A DNA stretch of 6,771 nt from Hyphomicrobiales bacterium. GTDB taxonomy: Bacteria > Pseudomonadota > Alphaproteobacteria > Rhizobiales > Aestuariivirgaceae. Of the stretch, positions 1-5,562 are shown one piece after another. The stretch is from assembly GCA_026996935.1 (NCBI GenBank), contig JALWJW010000081.1:1-6771 (forward strand), given 5' to 3'. Below the pieces are notes generated by a model. The model saw only the letters and a list, made by a program, of their open reading frames with translations, did no database searches and was not told the DNA's origin. Position 1 is the stretch's first letter, and every line of letters starts with the position of its first letter. Made by a program: the position numbers and the translations under genes.

Positions 1-363
1 ATCATACTTCTTGGCCGTACCCTTAGCTTTTTCAACGGGGTACTTTTCTTCGTTACGATTTATTTTTTCGTCGGCGGCGGATAAGATGTCTATGCCTGCA
101 CGTTCGCAAACAAGCAGCAGATATAAAAGTACATCGGCGGTTTCTTCTTTCAGTTTGGCTTGCAGGGCGGGGGTGCTGACCAGTGCCTCAAAATCATCGC
201 CTGATTTCCATTGAGTGAGTTCTAATAATTCTGAAGCCTCCAGGTTCAGCGACAAAATGAGGTCTTTCAGGTTGTGGAATTGCTTCCAGTCTCGGGCATC
301 GCGAAAAGCCAGCAAACGCCGGGTTAGGCTTTCAATTGTTGGGGTGTGTGAATTTTGGGTCAT
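1..363 (-). CDS. MazG-like nucleotide pyrophosphohydrolase (3' end cut by window edge)
   Basis: The reverse strand reads from an ATG at 363-361 without a stop to the window edge, giving 121 residues; probably only a few C-terminal residues are missing. The all-alpha NTP pyrophosphatase signature EXXE(12-28)EXXD is visible: E42-x-x-E45, a 28-residue gap, then E74-x-x-D77, with a downstream lysine/asparagine pair K100 and N103. These acidic residues bind Mg2+ in the family. The length and the C-terminal NEEKYPVEKAKG segment match the short single-domain MazG-like or dCTPase-like proteins, not full-length tandem MazG. Such enzymes hydrolyse (d)NTPs to the monophosphate and pyrophosphate in the cytoplasm and are usually linked to nucleotide-pool cleaning; the substrate here cannot be read from sequence. 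The gene is divergent from aprM. Its Shine-Dalgarno sequence is weak, and an FNR-type box lies 22 bases upstream of its start codon. Confidence 0.85.
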   Translation of the reverse strand, partial: MTQNSHTPTIESLTRRLLAFRDARDWKQFHNLKDLILSLNLEASELLELTQWKSGDDFEALVSTPALQAKLKEETADVLLYLLLVCERAGIDILSAADEKINRNEEKYPVEKAKGTAKKYD

Positions 364-572
364 TTAATGGCTCTGAACGGGTGATTTGACATACATCAAG
401 GTTTGTAGAGGTTTCTAAAACAGCGAAAACCCATAATACCTAAGTTATACCGAATGCGACATCTAATTTCTTGCGCTTTATGCATAAATCATGATACGTC
501 AATGTGTCTTTTTAATCTCGTTTGATATTGTAAAAAAGTGCTGAAATACGCCGACTGAGGAGTCCCAATTCA
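364..572. promoter_or_regulatory. Divergent AT-rich control region upstream of aprM
   Basis: This 209-base stretch holds no plausible gene; the longest plus-strand start (454) gives only 23 codons. It contains the FNR-type box, possible -10 elements CATAAT (432-437) and TTATAC (445-450) without good -35 partners, and a TGCGACA element at 455-461 that recurs in other upstream regions of this window. A clear ribosome binding site, GAGGAG (557-562), sits 10 bases before the aprM ATG at 573. The actual transcription start cannot be fixed by eye. Confidence 0.5.
386..399. promoter_or_regulatory. FNR/FixK-type box between the MazG-like gene and aprM
   Basis: TTGACATACATCAA matches the FNR consensus TTGAT-N4-ATCAA at nine of the ten defined positions and is close to a dyad. 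It lies in the divergent control region, about 174 bases before the aprM start and 22 bases before the MazG-like start. Seen: the motif. Known: FNR/FixK/Dnr proteins bind such boxes in response to oxygen or nitrogen oxides. Inferred: it may activate aprMBA from upstream, or block the oppositely directed gene when occupied. Confidence 0.5.
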
Positions 573-1418
573 ATGTTTACTGTTAACCCGTTCACCGCGC
601 TTTCGGAGAGCATTCCAGTTGCTGCTATGCAACTTTATGTCGTTGCGATGTTTATCTTCGTTGTTGGCGGCACCATCATTGACACTATTCACAAGAAAAG
701 TGCGCAATATTTCTTTAAAAATGCAGAAGAAGCCAAAAAGTCTGCTACTCGTACTGTAAGTAGCGGTGAAAAAGTTGGCCTTGCTGTTCAAACTGTCACT
801 TCAGAAGTTTTGACATCATCTGAATTCAGCAACCCAAAACGTCGTTTGTCTCACCTTATGACTATGTACGGCTTTATTTTGTTTGTGCTTTCAAGTGCTG
901 TTATGGTTTTTGCTTATACAGGCGCTGGCGTTGAAACACCGGTTATCTGGCCAATTCTTTGGCACCTTGGCGCATTAAGCCTTTGTGTTGGCGGATATTG
1001 GTTCTGGTTTGCCATTCGTGTTGATGTGGCCTCAGAAGGTAACTCACCTTTCCGTGTTGTTAAAGCTGACCTGTTCATTCTTTCACTTCTTGCCACGGCA
1101 ACAAGTGCTTTGATCTGGTCTTTCCTACAATCAATTGATGCAGGCGGATTAACCTTTGCATTCTTGTTGTTGTTCATTATCTCAAGCACGGTTTTGTTTG
1201 GTGGCGTTTTGTGGTCTAAATTTGCTCACATGTTCTTTAAGCCTGCTGCGGCTTACCAAAAGAAAATCACTGTAGCTGATGGCTCTCGTGAAAACCTGCC
1301 TGCTTATGCTGATCGTGACAACCCTGCCGATCGTGACCGCCATTCAATGGAGCTGTTGAAAGACGCACCTAAGAATATGGGTCTTGGCATCAAGCGCGAG
1401 CAACCTAATCACTACTGA
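573..1418 (+). CDS. aprM: AprM, membrane anchor of adenylylsulfate reductase
   Basis: The 281-residue product has about five hydrophobic segments, near residues 16-36, 97-116, 124-147, 163-186 and 193-213, and a charged C-terminal tail from about 222 onward. Histidines H40, H94, H131 and H219 lie at the ends of or inside helices. The segment around WSKFAHMFFKP (214-224) resembles the end of the last helix in NarI/HdrE/DsrM/QmoC-type membrane proteins, where histidines often bind haem b, so haem binding is possible but unproven. In sulfur oxidisers AprM is proposed to hold AprBA at the cytoplasmic membrane and carry electrons from APS formation to the quinone pool. Position as the first gene before aprB and aprA is the strongest support. 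The start is favoured by GAGGAG at 557-562. There is a 73-base gap to aprB without a terminator, so one transcript is likely. Confidence 0.88.
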   Translation: MFTVNPFTALSESIPVAAMQLYVVAMFIFVVGGTIIDTIHKKSAQYFFKNAEEAKKSATRTVSSGEKVGLAVQTVTSEVLTSSEFSNPKRRLSHLMTMYGFILFVLSSAVMVFAYTGAGVETPVIWPILWHLGALSLCVGGYWFWFAIRVDVASEGNSPFRVVKADLFILSLLATATSALIWSFLQSIDAGGLTFAFLLLFIISSTVLFGGVLWSKFAHMFFKPAAAYQKKITVADGSRENLPAYADRDNPADRDRHSMELLKDAPKNMGLGIKREQPNHY

Positions 1419-1480
1419 TTAAATCAGTTCTTTCATTCTTGTTTATCGAAATTTCTTTTCGAACACTTTATTCGAACCAA

Positions 1481-1484
1481 AGGA
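1481..1484 (+). promoter_or_regulatory. Ribosome binding site of aprB
   Basis: AGGA within AAAGGAAA, 7 bases before the ATG at 1492. It supports this start, which also places the first cluster-binding cysteine at residue 10 as in other AprB proteins. Confidence 0.6.
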
Positions 1485-1491
1485 AACCAAA

Positions 1492-1974
1492 ATGCCTACA
1501 TTTGTCTATATGACACGTTGCGATGGTTGTGGTCACTGTGTGGATATTTGTCCATCAGACATCATGCACATCGACAAAACATACCGTCGTGCTTACAACA
1601 TCGAGCCAAATATGTGCTGGGAATGTTATTCTTGCGTAAAAGCCTGCCCGCATAACGCTATTGACGTTCGCGGTTATGCTGACTTTGCGCCACTTGGCCA
1701 TTCTGTTCGCGTTCAACGTGAAGAAGAAAAAGGTACAATTGCCTGGCGTATCAAATTCCGCAACGGAACTGAGAAAAACTTCTTATCTCCAATTACCACA
1801 GTGCCTTGGGGCACCGGCACGCCAAAACTGAAAAGCGAGCCTGCACCAGATAAAGACATGCGTGAAAGCCAGCACCTGTTTGGTGAACCACGTGATGTTC
1901 GTCGTTCTGATGACAGCAAATTGGCAACACTTGAGTCCAACGGCCTCACCATTAAGCAAGGGGTTTATTACTAA
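1492..1974 (+). CDS. aprB: Adenylylsulfate reductase beta subunit, iron-sulfur protein
   Basis: The 160-residue ferredoxin-like subunit of APS reductase passes electrons between the FAD of AprA and the outside acceptor. Two [4Fe-4S] motifs are visible: C10-x2-C13-x2-C16-x3-C20P and C42-x2-C45-x2-C48-x3-C52P. The first is compact, without the insertion found in the Archaeoglobus/sulfate-reducer type, as is usual for proteobacterial sulfur oxidisers. W43 in the CWEC motif corresponds to a conserved tryptophan near the second cluster that is thought to lie on the electron path to FAD. The segment AIDVRGYADFAPLGHSV (60-76) is a family hallmark. From about residue 80 the protein forms the extended C-terminal part that in solved structures wraps around AprA. 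It is translated after aprM and overlaps aprA by one base (TAATG), with AAGGGG at 1958-1963 serving the next gene. It acts in the cytoplasm at the membrane face. Identification is very secure. Confidence 0.97.
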   Translation: MPTFVYMTRCDGCGHCVDICPSDIMHIDKTYRRAYNIEPNMCWECYSCVKACPHNAIDVRGYADFAPLGHSVRVQREEEKGTIAWRIKFRNGTEKNFLSPITTVPWGTGTPKLKSEPAPDKDMRESQHLFGEPRDVRRSDDSKLATLESNGLTIKQGVYY

Positions 1975-3842
1975 TGTCACATCAAACAATCGTTGAAGAC
2001 AATATTGACATTCTCGTTGTCGGCGCTGGCCTTGGCGGCACAGGCGCTGCTTGGGAAGCTCGCTATTGGGGGCAAGACAAGAAAATCGTTATTGCTGAAA
2101 AAGCCAACATCAACCGTTCAGGTGCGGTGGCGCAAGGCCTTTATGCGATCAACTGTTATATGGGCACACGTTTTGGTGAAAACAATCCGGAAGATCACGT
2201 GCGGTATGCCCGTATCGATCTAATGGGTATGGTTCGCGAAGATCTGTTGTTCGACATGGCTCGCCACGTTGACTCAACAGTGCACCAGTTTGATGACTGG
2301 GGCCTGCCCATCATGAAAAACCCAGACACCGGCGCATATTTGCGTGAAGGCCGCTGGCAAATCATGATCCATGGTGAATCTTATAAGCCTATCGTTGCCG
2401 AAGCAGCGACAACATCTGCCGACAAAGTATACAACCGTATTTGCGTTACTCATCTTTTGAAAGATGATGCCAAAGAAAACCGCATCGCTGGTGCTGTCGG
2501 CTTTAACGTGCGCACAGGTAACTACCATGTATTCAAATCCAAAACGGTGATTTGTGGTGCAGGTGGTGCGTCTAACATCTTTAAACCACGCTCTGTTGGT
2601 GAAGGTGCCGGCCGTGTTTGGTATGCGCCGTGGTCTTCTGGTTCTGCTTATGGTCTAATGATTGAAGCAGGCGCGAAAATGACACAAATGGAAAACCGTA
2701 TTGTGCTTGCCCGTTTTAAAGATGGTTACGGCCCTGTTGGTGCATATTTCCTACATCTTAAAACCTATACACAAAATGGTTTGGGTGAAGAATATGAATC
2801 AAAATGGTTCCCTGAGCTTCAAAAAATGGTTGGTAAAGAATATCTTGACCCGGAAGCTTCCCACCGTACACACCGCCCTATTCCAACATGCTTGCGTAAC
2901 CACGCTTTAATCAGCGAAGTAAACGCAGGTCGCGGTCCTATCCACATGGTGACAATGGAAGCCTTCCAGGACCCTCATCTGGAAGAAGTCGGCTGGGAAA
3001 ACTTCCTGGGTATGACCGTTGGCCAGGCTGTTCTATGGGCCGCAACTGACCTTGATCCTAAATTTGAGAACCCTGAACTTACCACGTCAGAACCTTATGT
3101 TATGGGCTCTCACGCAACAGGTTGTGGCGGCTGGGCTTCTGGTCCTGAAGATGTTTCCCCACCAGAATATTTCTGGGGTTACAACCGCATGATGACTGTT
3201 GAGGGTTTGTTTGGTGCCGGTGATGCGGTTGGTGGAACACCACACGCGTTCTCATCTGGTTCATTTACCGAAGGCCGTTTGGCTGCAAAAGCTGCATGTC
3301 AATATATTGATGATGGTAAAGCTGAAGGCATCAAAGTTTCACAAAAACAAATTGATGACCGTAAAGCTGAGATCTATAAACCGATGGAACACTACAAAAT
3401 CTATCGCAATGAGATCGTTGCCGGTAGTGTGAACCCACACTATATCAACCCACGTCAAGGTCTTGATCGTCTGCAAAAACTTATGGACGAATATTGTGCC
3501 GGTCAGGGTGTGAACTACATGACCAACGAAAAGTTGCTCAATATCGGCCTTAAGAAGCTTGCGATTATGGAAGAAGATCTTGAGAAGCTTGCTGCTGAGG
3601 ATATTCATGAGTTGCTACGTGCCTGGGAATTGAAACATCGTCACCGTACATCTGAATGCGTTATGCATCATACTTTGTTCCGCAAGGAAACACGCTGGCC
3701 TGGTTATTACTACCGCGGCGATGCACTAAAACTTGATGATGATAATTGGCACTGCCTGACCGTTTCACGTCGTGATCCGGAAACAGGGAAATACACAATG
3801 GAAAAAGCGCCATTGTATCACCTTGTTGGTGATGATGAGTAA
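1974..3842 (+). CDS. aprA: Adenylylsulfate reductase alpha subunit, FAD-binding
   Basis: The 622-residue catalytic subunit of APS reductase (EC 1.8.99.2 type) is full length for the family. In a sulfur oxidiser it makes adenosine 5'-phosphosulfate from sulfite and AMP; in sulfate reducers the reaction runs the other way. The fold belongs to the fumarate reductase/succinate dehydrogenase flavoprotein group. An N-terminal Rossmann motif GAGLGGTG lies at residues 17-24, followed by the FAD/substrate segment NRSGAVAQGLYAINCY (47-62). Further family blocks are APWSSGSAYG (218-227), RFKDGYGPVGAYFL (247-260, with an arginine matching the substrate-binding one), GSHATGCGGW (378-387, with H380 matching the active-site histidine) and the C-terminal FAD block GLFGAGDAVGGTPHAFSSGS (411-430). 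A helical tail completes it. The start overlaps the aprB stop, with AAGGGG 10 bases upstream, suggesting translational coupling and 1:1 production. No key residue appears to be missing. Confidence 0.97.
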   Translation: MSHQTIVEDNIDILVVGAGLGGTGAAWEARYWGQDKKIVIAEKANINRSGAVAQGLYAINCYMGTRFGENNPEDHVRYARIDLMGMVREDLLFDMARHVDSTVHQFDDWGLPIMKNPDTGAYLREGRWQIMIHGESYKPIVAEAATTSADKVYNRICVTHLLKDDAKENRIAGAVGFNVRTGNYHVFKSKTVICGAGGASNIFKPRSVGEGAGRVWYAPWSSGSAYGLMIEAGAKMTQMENRIVLARFKDGYGPVGAYFLHLKTYTQNGLGEEYESKWFPELQKMVGKEYLDPEASHRTHRPIPTCLRNHALISEVNAGRGPIHMVTMEAFQDPHLEEVGWENFLGMTVGQAVLWAATDLDPKFENPELTTSEPYVMGSHATGCGGWASGPEDVSPPEYFWGYNRMMTVEGLFGAGDAVGGTPHAFSSGSFTEGRLAAKAACQYIDDGKAEGIKVSQKQIDDRKAEIYKPMEHYKIYRNEIVAGSVNPHYINPRQGLDRLQKLMDEYCAGQGVNYMTNEKLLNIGLKKLAIMEEDLEKLAAEDIHELLRAWELKHRHRTSECVMHHTLFRKETRWPGYYYRGDALKLDDDNWHCLTVSRRDPETGKYTMEKAPLYHLVGDDE

Positions 3843-3887
3843 AACTCACCCCATAGGCATTTGAACCAAATGCTGTTACAAAATAAG

Positions 3888-3922
3888 AAAAGATCAACAT
3901 TTTCCATGTTGATCTTTTTTTT
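3888..3922 (+). terminator. Intrinsic terminator of the aprMBA operon
   Basis: A perfect 10-bp stem (3891-3900 with 3906-3915), extended by three A-T pairs, closes a 5-base loop and is followed by a run of T through 3922. It lies 46 bases after the aprA stop, so apr transcription probably ends here and the next genes need their own promoter. Confidence 0.9.
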
Positions 3923-4018
3923 GATGTGCGACACACATGCTTAGCATGACCTGGTCATTATACGATAAGCTGGTTTTTATATAACCGAGCTGACATAGCA
4001 AAAGAGAAAGTATTTCAG
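3923..4018 (+). promoter_or_regulatory. Dyad-rich promoter region of the 116-residue protein gene
   Basis: Three palindromes lie back to back: TGTG-CGA-CACA (3925-3935), CATGCT-T-AGCATG (3936-3948) and ATGACC-T-GGTCAT (3946-3958), the last two sharing ATG. A possible -10 element TATATA lies at 3978-3983. The position of its -35, about 3955-3960, overlaps the last dyad, as expected of an operator, though the -35 bases themselves are poor. A weak purine-rich ribosome site (GAGAAAG, 4004-4010) precedes the ATG at 4019. The promoter assignment is an inference. Confidence 0.4.
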
Positions 4019-4369
4019 ATGAAAATAATTGAAAAGTCTGATGAAGAAATTTTGGAAATCGCCAACCCGTTGTGGGCAGATTTGGTCAAATGGTCCAATG
4101 CGGGCAAATATGGCGAATTTGTAAAAAACTTCTCACAGTCCTTGGCTTTTGGCCTCAATCAAATGGAAGTGGGCAAACAGTTTGCCAAAAGCGAGCTAAC
4201 CCGAAACCTTTCTGAAGATTATGACTTCCTTGGCACTATCCGCCGCGGCGAACACGTCACTGTACTGTACCGCCAAAGAAGCACAAAACGCGAAGGTGAA
4301 TGGCTTGGCCGTTTGGTCCTTGGCGATGAAGACGGTGAAGTTAAAATTTTTGGTGCCTCTATCTTTTAA
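4019..4369 (+). CDS. Conserved-looking small protein of unknown function (possible NTF2/cystatin-like fold)
   Basis: I do not recognise this 116-residue protein as a named family. It has no signal peptide, membrane segment or metal-binding cysteines. Residues 7-55 look helical, with F34, F38, L42 and F44 on hydrophobic faces. The second half (about 66-116) looks like a series of beta strands: a basic, polar RRGEHVTVLYRQRST block, then EGEWLGRLVLGDEDG and a hydrophobic end KIFGASIF. Helices first and a curved sheet later, at this length, would fit an NTF2-like or cystatin-like fold, but this is only an impression. It probably acts in the cytoplasm. It is the first gene of a unit with the SlyD-like FKBP, 44 bases downstream, and both lie just after the apr terminator. 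A role in assembly or stability of the apr enzyme is conceivable but supported by position only. Codon usage looks like that of the neighbours. Confidence 0.75.
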   Translation: MKIIEKSDEEILEIANPLWADLVKWSNAGKYGEFVKNFSQSLAFGLNQMEVGKQFAKSELTRNLSEDYDFLGTIRRGEHVTVLYRQRSTKREGEWLGRLVLGDEDGEVKIFGASIF

Positions 4370-4413
4370 GGCATTGGTCTTTCTAGAACCTTATTTACGA
4401 GAGCAATATTGAA

Positions 4414-4923
4414 ATGGAAGAAACAGTTCAAGACGGCAAATTAGTCGAACTTACTTACACCATCACCGATGATAAATCAGGAAATGTACTGACATCGGTT
4501 GAGTTTCCACTGGGCTATATTCATGGTCAGAATGAAATTTTAGCTCCCGCTGTTCATGCCGAAATTGAGGGCAAGAAAGTTGGGGATACGATTAAAGTAC
4601 CGATTGATTGCAACCAGCTTTACCCACCACGCGATGAAGATTTGGTTATTACCGATCTTATTGATAATGTGCCTGAAGAATATCGTGAGGTGGGCACTAC
4701 GATCGTCATGGAAAGCAATACAGGCAAAACGAAAAACTTTATCGTTACTCGTATCGATGATAAGACCATTACCATTGATGGCAACAATCCGCTATGTGGT
4801 CGTCATGTGACTTTTAATCTCAACATCGTAACAGTTCGTGATGCAACAGAAGAAGAGATAGCAGAAGGCGGACCTGCACTACCAGAAGTAGACATTGAAG
4901 GGGCCAGCAAGGTGCCTGTTTAA
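4414..4923 (+). CDS. SlyD-like FKBP-type peptidyl-prolyl cis-trans isomerase
   Basis: The 169-residue product has the SlyD layout: an FKBP half-domain (about 8-66), an inserted chaperone 'insert-in-flap' domain (about 67-120) and the returning FKBP strands (121-142). Diagnostic blocks are GYIHGQNEILAP (34-45), IEGKKVGDTIKVPI (51-64), PPRDEDLV (71-78), TIDGNNPLCGR (120-130) and VRDATEEEIAEGG (141-153). Such proteins catalyse proline isomerisation and act as cytoplasmic folding chaperones; SlyD also delivers nickel in some bacteria. Here the tail after residue 153 is short and acidic without histidines or cysteines, so a nickel role is unlikely. The usual P-G-L-E after the first block reads P-A-V-H (45-48), a change near the FKBP pocket. 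The start has GAGAG at 4399-4403, 10 bases upstream. It is probably cotranscribed with the preceding 116-residue gene. No clear terminator follows. Confidence 0.9.
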   Translation: MEETVQDGKLVELTYTITDDKSGNVLTSVEFPLGYIHGQNEILAPAVHAEIEGKKVGDTIKVPIDCNQLYPPRDEDLVITDLIDNVPEEYREVGTTIVMESNTGKTKNFIVTRIDDKTITIDGNNPLCGRHVTFNLNIVTVRDATEEEIAEGGPALPEVDIEGASKVPV

Positions 4924-5052
4924 AGGTTTTCCAGTGCGACTTTTTTATTAGTCACAAACCAGCAAAATAGCTATAAACTAAAGACCTGATTTTAAAAATT
5001 TGCCACCCGTGTTCACCATGAACCATTGTGGCCTTTAACGAAGGATGAGAAC
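4924..5052 (+). promoter_or_regulatory. Leader of the 53-residue protein gene with a two-step hairpin
   Basis: Upstream are a TGCGAC element (4935-4940) and a possible -10 TATAAA (4972-4977) with only a poor -35. At 5002-5032 two inverted repeats share the same centre: outer GCCAC/GTGGC (5002-5006, 5028-5032) and inner GTTCA/TGAAC (5011-5015, 5019-5023) around a CCA loop, separated by a 4-by-4 internal loop. The hairpin ends 8 bases before the Shine-Dalgarno AAGGA (5041-5045). It has no T run, so it is not a terminator; a DNA operator or an RNA leader structure are both possible. Confidence 0.4.
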
Positions 5053-5214
5053 ATGAGCGCAGCAGCAAACAAACGGCCAGAAGTTCCTGAAGGCAAAACA
5101 CGTAACCTTATCACACGCCAAATGAAGCCGACAAAATCTGGTTTTGTCGGTTATGAAACAATCTGGGATGAGGCACAAACCGAAGCTGAATATGAGACAC
5201 CTAAACGTCCATAA
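5053..5214 (+). CDS. Small protein of unknown function, 53 residues
   Basis: The ATG at 5053 is chosen because AAGGA (5041-5045) lies 7 bases before it; a TTG at 5026 in the same frame would add nine residues but has no ribosome site. The product is hydrophilic, with a basic first half (KTRNLITRQMKPTKSG, 15-30), a short aromatic middle FVGYETIW (31-38) and an acidic end with EAEYET before a KRP terminus. No membrane segment, signal peptide or cysteine is present, so it is probably a soluble cytoplasmic protein, perhaps a partner or regulator of something larger. I do not recognise the family. That it is a real gene is supported by the ribosome site and by a strong terminator 24 bases after the stop. 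Confidence 0.7.
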   Translation: MSAAANKRPEVPEGKTRNLITRQMKPTKSGFVGYETIWDEAQTEAEYETPKRP

Positions 5215-5237
5215 AGCTAATCTGAATAATTAAGTTT

Positions 5238-5274
5238 AAGCGGTATAAACCTGATGGTTTTTACCGCTTTTTTT
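5238..5274 (+). terminator. Intrinsic terminator after the 53-residue protein gene
   Basis: AAGCGGTA (5238-5245) pairs with TACCGCTT (5262-5269); after one T-T mismatch AAACC (5247-5251) pairs with GGTTT (5256-5260) around a TGAT loop. A run of T follows to 5274. It closes the unit that contains the 53-residue gene and possibly the two genes before it. Confidence 0.9.
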
Positions 5275-5476
5275 ATGAATTGGTCAGGTAATGGCAATCA
5301 TCATTGTGCCAATGCCTGTCGCGTTGAATTGAATTCACTTTGCTGGCATGAACGGCCCTGTTTCTCAAGGCCTGCCTCATATCAGCAAGTGAATGCTTGA
5401 ATCTATTTAAATGCGACACGCACTAGAGAAAGATGTCTAAGCCTGGCAAATTATTTTTAGTCTGCCCGCTTTATTC
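5275..5476. other. Intergenic stretch without a convincing gene
   Basis: The only plus-strand reading frame (ATG at 5275 to TGA at 5400, 41 codons) starts in the terminator tail, lacks a ribosome site and has an unlikely composition. A small inverted repeat TGGCA/TGCCA lies near 5292-5311. A TGCG-ACA-CGCA palindrome lies at 5412-5422 and contains the TGCGACA element seen upstream of aprM and of the 116-residue gene. Nothing else is supported. Confidence 0.5.
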
Positions 5477-5504
5477 TTGACATCACATCTGCCTTGTTCA
5501 TTAT
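5477..5504 (+). promoter_or_regulatory. Probable mntH promoter
   Basis: A perfect -35 TTGACA (5477-5482) is followed after 16 bases by CATTAT (5499-5504), matching four of six -10 positions. Transcription would start near 5511, leaving a leader of about 50 bases. This is the best sigma-70-like promoter in the window. Confidence 0.5.
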
Positions 5505-5510
5505 TGCTTC

Positions 5511-5527
5511 TTAAGAATAATTCTAAG
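5511..5527. promoter_or_regulatory. Irr-like iron control element upstream of mntH
   Basis: The stretch reads TTAAGAA-TAA-TTCTAAG and matches the alphaproteobacterial Irr box (ICE) consensus TTTAGAA-N3-TTCTAAA at 12 of 14 defined positions; its core AGAAT-A-ATTCT is a perfect palindrome. It lies at the predicted transcription start, where a bound protein would repress. Known: Irr is a haem-responsive Fur-family regulator that binds when iron is scarce. Inferred: Irr or a related regulator controls this mntH. Confidence 0.5.
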
Positions 5528-5562
5528 TTACAACGCACTTCCGGATGGACACAGATTCCGCC

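Noticed and set aside
403..419. Possible second Irr-like box before aprM (perfect right half TTCTAAA)
   Set aside because: The left half matches only with a spacing one base too short, so it does not fit the ICE consensus.
1446..1462. Short inverted repeat TCGAAA/TTTCGA between aprM and aprB
   Set aside because: The 6-bp A/T-rich stem is weak and lacks a terminator T run; it is more likely incidental AT-rich spacer, though an RNA processing site cannot be excluded.
2274..2528. Minus-strand reading frame inside aprA, and similar frames elsewhere in apr genes
   Set aside because: These are shadows of strongly conserved coding sequence on the other strand, with no start signals of their own.
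4931..4956. Possible terminator after the SlyD-like gene (TGCGAC, T run, GTCACA)
   Set aside because: The stem has a mismatch, and the T run lies in the loop and not after the stem; it does not look like an intrinsic terminator.
5275..5400. 41-codon reading frame after the second terminator
   Set aside because: It starts in the terminator T tract, has no ribosome site and has a cysteine/histidine-rich composition unlike a real small protein.
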